Below are positions 28,747 to 34,529 of a DNA stretch of 34,529 nt, one piece after another. Positions within the stretch are counted from its first letter, which is position 1, and each line of letters begins with the position of its first letter. Below the pieces are notes generated by a model. That model saw only the letters and a program-made list of their open reading frames with translations. It was not told the origin of the DNA and did not search any database. A program made the translations under genes and the position numbers. Source of the stretch: an uncultured Pelagibacteraceae bacterium (GTDB lineage Bacteria > Pseudomonadota > Alphaproteobacteria > Pelagibacterales > Pelagibacteraceae); the NCBI GenBank assembly GCA_902603945.1, contig CACKWP010000001.1, forward strand, positions 102,742 through 137,270, in the 5' to 3' direction.

Positions 28747-29321
28747 AGTTTAGAACGACTTAGTTCTGTAGCTAGATAAATTGATGGTATTACTTCATTA
28801 ACATCGTAGATTTTATTTGCCTCGTTTATAACCTCTTTTTTCTCTTCTTCATCCATAGCTATGCCAAAAATATAAATATTTTTATTAACAGTTTCTAATG
28901 TGTAATTTCTTGCTTTTGTTTTTTTATTAAAAATCAACGCTGTCCTAAGCTGACTGGTTATAAGAATATCCTTTGCTGTACCCTTAAAATTGCTTTCACC
29001 TTTTATGGTAATAGTATTTTTTACTGAACGTGCACCTTTCGTCTCCCAAGCCATCTTTGTTATTTTAATTTTTTCTTCCGGTTCTTCTACTTTTCCAGAA
29101 AGAAATATTCTACCGTCGAGAACTTCAGATTGCACCGATATAAAATATTTTTTATCAGCTAGTGCTAGCCTTGCTGATAAGTTCTTTTGCATAATTGTAT
29201 CATCTATTTGCATACCAATGGTTCTTGGATCAAAAGTGATATTTACACCAGTTCCAAACTGTGAAGCAGAGGAGCACGATGATAAAATTAATACTAATAA
29301 TAAACTAATTATCTTTTTCAT
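28743..29321 (-). CDS. BON-domain lipoprotein
   Basis: The 192-residue product starts with a lipoprotein signal peptide, 'MKKIISLLLVLILSSC', with the lipidated cysteine at position 16. Two BON-like domains follow (about 47-115 and 118-188): alternating strands with 'LSARLALADKKYFISVQSEVLDGRIFLSGKV' and 'ITSQLRTALIFNKKTKARNYTLETVNKNIYIFGIA'. Such proteins resemble E. coli DolP (YraP), an outer membrane-associated lipoprotein involved in envelope integrity; DolP is likewise encoded close to rsmI. The start lies 17 nt inside the end of rsmI, on the same strand. It ends sharing TTAA with maeB. Orthology to DolP is inference from domains and context. Confidence 0.85.
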   Translation of the reverse strand: MKKIISLLLVLILSSCSSASQFGTGVNITFDPRTIGMQIDDTIMQKNLSARLALADKKYFISVQSEVLDGRIFLSGKVEEPEEKIKITKMAWETKGARSVKNTITIKGESNFKGTAKDILITSQLRTALIFNKKTKARNYTLETVNKNIYIFGIAMDEEEKKEVINEANKIYDVNEVIPSIYLATELSRSKL

Positions 29322-30144
29322 TTTTTGTTTTTAAACATAAATCATAAACTTTTTTTTTATTAATTTTTTCTGTTTCTAAAATTAGATTCACAGTATCTTT
29401 CAAGCTATATTTTTTTAAATATTTTTTAATTTTATTCACAATTTTTTCTTCATCATAAGTTTTATTTTTGTTATTCTTTTCAGAAATAACAACTGTTAGT
29501 TCACCTTTAAGAGGATCTTTAAATACATCAAGCTCATCAACGCTTTTTCTTATAAAAGATTCATAAATTTTAGTTATTTCTTTTGCTATCATTATTTTTC
29601 TACCTGAAAAAAATTTTTTGAAACTTTTAATATAAAAATTCAACTTTTTGGATGTTATGAAAAAAACTAGAGTGAATGGATAGCTTGAGACGGATAATAA
29701 GATTTTTTCTAATTCTTTTTCAGTTTTTGGTAAAAAACCGTAAAATAAAAATTGATCACTAAATCCAGAAACACTAATAGCTGAAGTAATCGAAGAAACA
29801 CCGGGGATCGGTGTAATTTCAATTCCATTTTTCAAACAATGATTTACTAACAATCTTCCGGGATCGGATAGCATCGGTGTTCCAGCATCAGATACTAAAG
29901 ACAAAATTCTGCCTTCATTAAAATATTCAATAATCTTTGATAGCTGTTTTTTTTCATTAAATTTATGATAGGAGACTAATTTTTTTTTTATTTTATAATG
30001 ACTTAAAAGTTTAATGGTTCGTCGAGTATCTTCACAAAGAATGAGATCAGAATTCTTTAAAACATCTATCGCCCTAAAAGTGATATCGTCAAGATTTCCA
30101 ATAGGTGTCGAAACAATATATAAGTGTTTAGAAAGTATTTGCAT
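29305..30144 (-). CDS. rsmI: 16S rRNA (cytidine1402-2'-O)-methyltransferase
   Basis: SAM-dependent enzyme placing the 2'-O-methyl on C1402 in the 16S rRNA decoding centre. The 279-residue protein has the tetrapyrrole methylase fold with RsmI signatures: 'VSTPIGNLDDITFRAIDVL' (11-29), 'CEDTRRTIKLL' (37-47), 'SDAGTPMLSDPG' (85-96) and 'PIPGVSSITSAISVSGF'. Its start is separated by one base from the divergent LpoA-like gene, a conserved neighbour in proteobacteria. yraN, often next to rsmI, is not seen here. Confidence 0.95.
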   Translation of the reverse strand: MQILSKHLYIVSTPIGNLDDITFRAIDVLKNSDLILCEDTRRTIKLLSHYKIKKKLVSYHKFNEKKQLSKIIEYFNEGRILSLVSDAGTPMLSDPGRLLVNHCLKNGIEITPIPGVSSITSAISVSGFSDQFLFYGFLPKTEKELEKILLSVSSYPFTLVFFITSKKLNFYIKSFKKFFSGRKIMIAKEITKIYESFIRKSVDELDVFKDPLKGELTVVISEKNNKNKTYDEEKIVNKIKKYLKKYSLKDTVNLILETEKINKKKVYDLCLKTKNEKDN

Positions 30145-30145
30145 T

Positions 30146-31300
30146 ATGAAAATTAAAATTCTTTTATCTGTGTTTTATATACTATTTATTTTAAGTTCTA
30201 ATCTTTTAAGTAGTGAAGATAATAAATCACTTAAGGTGGGTTTGCTAGTACCTCTTTCTGGTCCGTATAGTGAAATAGGTAATTCTCTTTTGTACTCTTT
30301 GCAGCTAGCTCTTGATGAAATAAATGATAAAGATGTTGTTATAGTACCAAGAGACTCAGGTTTTAATAATAAAGAAAAACTTGGATTAGCAATCAATGAG
30401 CTTAGATCGTCTGGGGTAAAAATAATTATTGGTCCCACAACTCATTTAGAGTTTAATCAAGTCAAAAAGTATAACGATTTAATATTTATTTCACCATCTA
30501 ATATTAGTCCTGAATTTTCAAATAATATAATTAGTATTGGAGTCAGTTTAGAGTCTCAGCTTATTGCATTAATTGAATTCATTAAAAAACAAAACAAAAC
30601 GAAGACAATAATTATGTACCCAAAAAATGAATATTTAGAATTAATTGAACAAAAATTAAATAGTTTAAATTTGAAAAATACAAAAACTTTCACTTATAGT
30701 CCTAATCCAGAAGTTCTAACAGGAGAGATTGAAATTTTAACTAATTATTCCCAAAGAAAAAGGAATCTTGCTTTAAGGAAGAAAATGTTTGAAGACAAAG
30801 AAGATGAACAATCAATTAAAGAATTAGAGCGGCTAGAACAACTGTATACATTAGGTACCGTTAATTTTGATTCAGTTATCATAATTGATTTTGGAAATAC
30901 CTTAAAAAGCGTATTAACTTCACTTGTTTATACTGATGTTGACCAGAAAAATGTTTTATTTACTACTATTAACCAGTGGTTTGATGAAAGTATATTTTAT
31001 GAAAATACAATTAAAGACCTGTATTATCCCTCCGTAAATTACAAAGAATTCAAAAAATATAATGATAAATATTTTAAAAAATTTAAAACTTACCCTAATG
31101 AGATAACAATTTTAACCTATGATGCTCTTGGACTTATTTATTATGCCTGGAAGAAAAATGGAGAAATTAAATCAGTGAACGATTTTTTGTTTAAAAATAA
31201 GATTCAAGGGAAAATTGGAACATTCAGTTTTAAAAACGGAAAAGTTACACAAGAATTAGATATTTATAAAACTGAAAATAAAAAATTCATTAAATTTTAA
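30146..31300 (+). CDS. LpoA-like periplasmic binding-fold protein (penicillin-binding protein activator family)
   Basis: The 384-residue product starts with a signal peptide ('MKIKILLSVFYILFILSSNLLS', cleavage near residue 22) and continues as a type 1 periplasmic-binding fold: 'LKVGLLVPLSGPYSEIGNSLLYSLQLALDEIND' and 'IKIIIGPTTHLEFNQVKKY'-type segments, ending in 'IQGKIGTFSFKNGKVTQELDIYKTENKKF'. LpoA proteins stimulate PBP1A; the call depends on divergence from rsmI, the position lpoA holds elsewhere. No lipobox cysteine is seen, so this copy may be soluble. An amino-acid-type ABC binding protein is an alternative, but no transporter genes are nearby. An upstream in-frame extension to 30014 lies entirely antisense to rsmI and is rejected. 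Confidence 0.75.
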   Translation: MKIKILLSVFYILFILSSNLLSSEDNKSLKVGLLVPLSGPYSEIGNSLLYSLQLALDEINDKDVVIVPRDSGFNNKEKLGLAINELRSSGVKIIIGPTTHLEFNQVKKYNDLIFISPSNISPEFSNNIISIGVSLESQLIALIEFIKKQNKTKTIIMYPKNEYLELIEQKLNSLNLKNTKTFTYSPNPEVLTGEIEILTNYSQRKRNLALRKKMFEDKEDEQSIKELERLEQLYTLGTVNFDSVIIIDFGNTLKSVLTSLVYTDVDQKNVLFTTINQWFDESIFYENTIKDLYYPSVNYKEFKKYNDKYFKKFKTYPNEITILTYDALGLIYYAWKKNGEIKSVNDFLFKNKIQGKIGTFSFKNGKVTQELDIYKTENKKFIKF

Positions 31301-31865
31301 TTTTTTTCTTTAACTTTTGAAAAGCTAAAAATCTATGATCCATCTTTATCTTTTTCGATTTAAGCATTTGTCCAAAAGTGATCTTATATTTTTCAGGTAT
31401 AAATATAGGATCATATCCAAATCCTTTTTTTCCTAAAATTTTTGAAGAAATATTCCCTTTCAATTTACCCTCTGCTGAAATGATCTTCCCAAAATTATTT
31501 ATATAGGAAAGACTGCAAACAAAGGTAGCTTTTCTATTTTTTTGCCCTTTCATTTTTTTTAAAATAAATTTCATAGCATTGAGAAAACTTCCATGCTTTT
31601 TTGCTAACCTAGCTGAAAAAATCCCTGGCTGATTTTTGAGAGCTTTTATGCATAATCCTGAGTCATCTGATATAACGGGATAATCAACATATCTTGAAAA
31701 AAATTTTGCTTTAAGTCTAGAGTTTGAAAAAAATGATTTCCCAGTCTCTTTAGGACTTTTAATTTTTAATGATATCGGTGAGATTTTCTTATATTTTTTA
31801 GATAATAAATATGCGATTTCTTTGAATTTTCCTTTATTATGTGTGCCTATTAAAATTTTTTTCAT
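31290..31865 (-). CDS. rdgB: Non-canonical purine NTP pyrophosphatase (RdgB/HAM1)
   Basis: Hydrolyses ITP, dITP and XTP to monophosphates to keep deaminated purines out of nucleic acids. The 191-residue protein has 'IGTHNKGKFKEIAYLL' (6-21), 'ETGKSFFSNSRLKAKFF', the metal-binding 'ISDDSGLCIKAL' (65-76) with 'QPGIFSARLA', and 'GFGYDPIF' (148-155). It overlaps the end of the convergent LpoA-like gene by 11 bp and lies 44 bp from divergent grpE. The usual rph and hemW neighbours are not in this window. Confidence 0.95.
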   Translation of the reverse strand: MKKILIGTHNKGKFKEIAYLLSKKYKKISPISLKIKSPKETGKSFFSNSRLKAKFFSRYVDYPVISDDSGLCIKALKNQPGIFSARLAKKHGSFLNAMKFILKKMKGQKNRKATFVCSLSYINNFGKIISAEGKLKGNISSKILGKKGFGYDPIFIPEKYKITFGQMLKSKKIKMDHRFLAFQKLKKKIKI

Positions 31866-31909
31866 ATTTGATCTAGTAATTTTACAAGTACCTACTATAT
31901 AGCAACTTG

Positions 31910-32518
31910 ATGAGTGAAAAAAAAGAGAATGATAATACAGATTTAAAAGTTTCTAAAGAAACTCAAGAAAATGTGAAAGCTCCAAACATAGGTGCTAAGG
32001 AAAATGTATCAGAAAAAACACTAGAAGAAAAATTACAGGAGTCTGAAGAAAAATTATTACGATCTTTAGCTGAAAATGAAAATCAAAGAAGAAGATTTGA
32101 AAAGGATATTAAAGACGCTTTTGAATTTGGTTCATTTAATTTTGCTAAGGAAAGTTTATCGATCTTGGATAATCTCCAAAGAGCAAAAGAAGCTATTAAA
32201 AATGACGAAAAACTTAAGGCTAACAAAGATTTGGATAAATTTTTAGAAAATATTACAATTATTGAAAAAGATTTAATATCTGTTTTTGAAAAAAACAGAA
32301 TAAGAAAAATTGATGTCCTAGACAAAAAATTTGATCCAAATTTTCATCAAGCAATGTCAGAAGTTGAAGATGATAAAGCATCTCCAGGCTCAATCTTGCA
32401 AGAAATTCAAAGTGGTTACATGTTAGGTGATAGATTGTTAAGACCTGTATTAGTAACTGTAGCAAAGAAAAAATCGTCTAAAGGTCAAGAAAATAAGGAT
32501 AAAAAGGAGGAAAAATAG
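31910..32518 (+). CDS. grpE: Nucleotide exchange factor GrpE
   Basis: Releases ADP from DnaK in the Hsp70 chaperone cycle. The 202-residue protein has a charged, disordered N-terminus (1-40), a long coiled coil ('LEEKLQESEEKLLRSLAENENQRRRFEKDI', about 37-70) and a C-terminal beta domain with 'DPNFHQAMSEVED' and 'GYMLGDRLLRPVLVTVAKK'. I chose the ATG at 31910; the preceding in-frame TTG at 31907 gives no better ribosome binding site. The 44-bp gap to divergent rdgB contains neither a CIRCE inverted repeat nor a clear Shine-Dalgarno; an AT-rich TACTAT at 31893 could be a -10 element giving an almost leaderless message. hrcA, often upstream of grpE, is absent. Confidence 0.95.
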   Translation: MSEKKENDNTDLKVSKETQENVKAPNIGAKENVSEKTLEEKLQESEEKLLRSLAENENQRRRFEKDIKDAFEFGSFNFAKESLSILDNLQRAKEAIKNDEKLKANKDLDKFLENITIIEKDLISVFEKNRIRKIDVLDKKFDPNFHQAMSEVEDDKASPGSILQEIQSGYMLGDRLLRPVLVTVAKKKSSKGQENKDKKEEK

Positions 32519-32570
32519 CCTTGTAGATGAAGAAATAACACCCATATATCTCTACGAAAGGATTTAATTA

Positions 32571-34493
32571 ATGAGCAAAGTAATAGGAATAGATTTAGGA
32601 ACTACAAATTCATGTGTGGCCATTATGGACGGCTCACAAGCCAAAGTTTTAGAAAATACAGAAGGAGCTAGAACGACGCCTTCAGTAGTGGCTTTTTTAG
32701 AAAATGAAGAAAAGTTAGTAGGGCAGCCAGCAAAAAGACAAGCTGTGACAAACGCAGGTGATACAATTTTTGCAGCTAAAAGACTCATTGGAAGAAAGTT
32801 TGACGGCCCTTCAGTTCAAAAAGACATTTCGAAAGTTCCATACAAAATTGTGAAATCTGAAAATGGTGATGCTTGGGTCGAAGGAAAGGGAAAAAAATAC
32901 TCTCCTGCTCAAATCTCAGCTTTTGTTTTGCAAAAAATGAAAGAGACAGCCGAGAAATATTTAGGTCAAGCTGTTACAAAAGCGGTTATTACTGTCCCCG
33001 CATATTTCAACGACTCTCAAAGACAAGCTACAAAAGATGCTGGAAAAATTGCTGGTTTAGAAGTTTTAAGAATAATTAATGAGCCAACTGCAGCTTCCCT
33101 TGCTTATGGTCTCGATAAAAAAGGTGGAAAAAAAATCGCTGTATACGATCTAGGTGGTGGAACTTTTGATATATCAATTCTAGAAATTGGCGATGGTGTA
33201 TTTGAAGTAAAATCCACAAACGGTGATACTTTTCTAGGTGGTGAAGATTTTGATGACGCAATAGTAGAATATTTAGCTGCTGAGTTTAAAAAAGATAATG
33301 GCATAGATTTAAAAACTGATAAACTTGCACTACAAAGATTAAAAGAAGCAGCTGAAAAAGCAAAAATTGAACTTTCATCTGCAGCTCAAACTGAGATTAA
33401 TTTACCTTTTATCACTGCAGATAAAACTGGTCCTAAACATTTAAATTTGAAATTTACTAGAGCTAAACTTGAAGCGTTAGTTCAAGGGCTTGTAGACAGA
33501 ACTCTTGAGCCTTGTAAAACTGCTTTAAAGGACTCTGGCTTCTCAGCTGCTGAAATTAATGAGGTGGTTCTTGTAGGTGGGATGACAAGGATGCCGAAAA
33601 TTATCGAAACAGTAAAAAACTTTTTCGGAAAAGATCCAAACAAAAGTGTAAACCCTGATGAAGTTGTTGCGATGGGAGCAGCTATACAAGGTGGTGTGCT
33701 TCAAGGCGACGTTAAAGATGTGTTGCTTTTAGATGTAACACCTCTTTCTTTAGGAATTGAAACCTTAGGTGGAGTATCTACAAAGCTAATTGAAAAAAAT
33801 ACTACAATTCCTACAAAAAAAAGTCAGGTTTTTTCAACAGCAGAAGACAACCAGCCAGCCGTATCTATTAGAGTGCTTCAAGGTGAAAGAGAAATGGCTG
33901 CGGATAATAAAATATTAGGTAACTTTGAACTAGTAGGAATACCTCCTGCTGCAAGAGGAACTCCTCAAATAGAGGTAACATTTGATATAGATGCAAATGG
34001 TATAGTAAATGTCTCTGCAAAAGATAAAGGTACAGGAAAGGAACAAAAAATTCAAATACAAGCTTCCGGCGGATTGTCCGATGAGGAAATTAATAAAATG
34101 GTTAAAGACGCAGAAGCAAATAAAGAGGCAGATAAGAAAAAAAGAGACTCAGTTGATGCAAGAAATCAAGCTGATAGCTTAGTTTTTTCAACAGAAAAAA
34201 GTTTAAAAGAACATGGAGATAAAATTTCAGCTGAAGAAAAAAAAGCTATAGAAAATGGCATAGCTGATCTTAAAAAATCCCTAGAGGGAACCGATGTCGA
34301 AGATATAAAAAAGAAAACACAAAATTTAATACAAGTTTCTATGAAACTAGGTGAAGCAGTATATAAAAGTCAACAAAAACCTGAGGCTAATAAAGCAGGA
34401 GATTCAAAAGAGGCTAAACCTAATGACAAAGAAAATGTAGTAGATGCTGACTTTGAAGACGTAAAAGAAGAAGATAAAGAAAAAAGCGCCTAA
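32571..34493 (+). CDS. dnaK: Molecular chaperone DnaK (Hsp70)
   Basis: ATP-driven folding chaperone working with DnaJ and GrpE. The 640-residue protein is full length: nucleotide-binding domain with '[17 protein letters not shown]' (5-21), '[17 protein letters not shown]' and '[12 protein letters not shown]'; substrate-binding domain from about 385 ('[15 protein letters not shown]'); helical lid and a charged tail ending '[16 protein letters not shown]'. Ribosome binding site AAAGGA (32557-32562) precedes the ATG. The 52-nt gap to grpE contains a weak 5-bp inverted repeat (GTAGA 32523-32527, TCTAC 32551-32555). Followed by dnaJ, so a grpE-dnaK-dnaJ unit. Confidence 0.98.
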   Translation: MSKVIGIDLGTTNSCVAIMDGSQAKVLENTEGARTTPSVVAFLENEEKLVGQPAKRQAVTNAGDTIFAAKRLIGRKFDGPSVQKDISKVPYKIVKSENGDAWVEGKGKKYSPAQISAFVLQKMKETAEKYLGQAVTKAVITVPAYFNDSQRQATKDAGKIAGLEVLRIINEPTAASLAYGLDKKGGKKIAVYDLGGGTFDISILEIGDGVFEVKSTNGDTFLGGEDFDDAIVEYLAAEFKKDNGIDLKTDKLALQRLKEAAEKAKIELSSAAQTEINLPFITADKTGPKHLNLKFTRAKLEALVQGLVDRTLEPCKTALKDSGFSAAEINEVVLVGGMTRMPKIIETVKNFFGKDPNKSVNPDEVVAMGAAIQGGVLQGDVKDVLLLDVTPLSLGIETLGGVSTKLIEKNTTIPTKKSQVFSTAEDNQPAVSIRVLQGEREMAADNKILGNFELVGIPPAARGTPQIEVTFDIDANGIVNVSAKDKGTGKEQKIQIQASGGLSDEEINKMVKDAEANKEADKKKRDSVDARNQADSLVFSTEKSLKEHGDKISAEEKKAIENGIADLKKSLEGTDVEDIKKKTQNLIQVSMKLGEAVYKSQQKPEANKAGDSKEAKPNDKENVVDADFEDVKEEDKEKSA

Positions 34494-34500
34494 GAAAATA

Positions 34501-34506
34501 AAGGAG
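34501..34506 (+). promoter_or_regulatory. Shine-Dalgarno that decides the dnaJ start
   Basis: AAGGAG ends 7 nt before a GTG codon at 34514-34516. It supports GTG as the dnaJ start because no ATG precedes the 'AKRD' residues. Confidence 0.7.
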
Positions 34507-34513
34507 ACGTCCT

Positions 34514-34529
34514 GTGGCTAAAAGAGATT
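34514..34529 (+). CDS. dnaJ: Chaperone DnaJ, first five codons (3' truncated by window)
   Basis: The visible GTG GCT AAA AGA GAT reads M-A-K-R-D, the common N-terminus of DnaJ (MAKRDYYE). It follows dnaK by 20 nt with an AAGGAG ribosome binding site. The call rests on these residues and on the standard dnaK-dnaJ order; the J domain itself lies beyond the window. Confidence 0.8.

Noticed and set aside
30014..30145. N-terminal extension of the LpoA-like gene upstream of 30146
   Set aside because: The added 44 residues are antisense to rsmI, lack similarity to any signal peptide, and would bury the normal signal peptide.
32503..32529. Strong AGGAGG near the end of grpE as a ribosome binding site for a leader peptide
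   Set aside because: It encodes Lys-Glu-Glu at the grpE C-terminus, and the only nearby start-like codon (TTG) is followed at once by a stop.
32521..32562. Hairpin or RNA thermometer in the grpE-dnaK gap
   Set aside because: Only a 5-bp stem (GTAGA/TCTAC) with a 23-nt AT-rich loop, and the dnaK Shine-Dalgarno is outside it; too weak to claim.

Overview
The window looks like a chromosomal segment of a genome-streamlined alphaproteobacterium, most likely a SAR11 (Pelagibacterales) relative. This is inferred from very AT-rich, lysine/asparagine/isoleucine-rich coding sequence, near-zero or negative intergenic distances, small proteins, and a gene order matching the classic alphaproteobacterial cluster Nfu - TsaB - Fur - MiaB - PhoH - YbeY - Lnt - MetK - NusA - InfB - RbfA - RpsO - Pnp. 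No rRNA, tRNA, CRISPR array, insertion sequence or prophage gene was seen, and no stretch over 300 bases lacks a gene.

Layout. 1-1846 (+): 3' end of coaBC, dut, a MoeB/ThiF-type E1-like enzyme and an exported SH3-domain protein. 1847-5355 (-): an iron/peroxide block with an Irr-type Fur-family regulator, catalase-peroxidase katG, an aspartyl/asparaginyl hydroxylase-like dioxygenase and a small DUF2061-like membrane protein. Two near-identical 17-bp palindromes, one in front of irr and one in front of katG, are the clearest regulatory signal in the window. 5447-7946 (+): fabA-fabB-fabI for unsaturated fatty acid synthesis. 7943-20792 (-): a long collinear information-processing cluster, read in transcription order tsaB, fur, miaB, phoH, ybeY, lnt, metK, (hairpin with T-tract), nusA, infB, rbfA, rpsO, pnp. 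Several genes usual in this cluster elsewhere (rimI, corC, trmB, rimP, ylxR, truB) are absent here. 20761-21816 (+): an exported polysaccharide deacetylase-like protein. 21819-26393 (-): murJ, trpS, nfu and a membrane-anchored Bax-like glucosaminidase. 26464-28746 (+): a malic enzyme fused to a phosphotransacetylase-like domain. 28743-31865: a BON-domain lipoprotein and rsmI (-), an LpoA-like periplasmic protein (+), and rdgB (-). 31910-34529 (+): grpE, dnaK and the first bases of dnaJ.

How the genes may work together. Irr and KatG probably link heme/iron status to peroxide defence, with the dioxygenase and membrane protein transcribed behind katG. The central cluster couples translation initiation, transcription elongation, RNA decay and ribosome/tRNA maturation, with lipoprotein acylation (lnt) and SAM supply (metK) embedded. 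Cell-envelope genes (murJ, Bax-like, deacetylase, LpoA-like) are interleaved.

Most of the window is recognisable core genome. The points worth a second look are the paired Irr-like operators and the katG-dioxygenase-DUF2061 unit, a TsaB reduced to 127 residues, a terminator-like hairpin touching the nusA ribosome binding site, and the consistent packing of gene ends and starts with no room for separate terminators or promoters.
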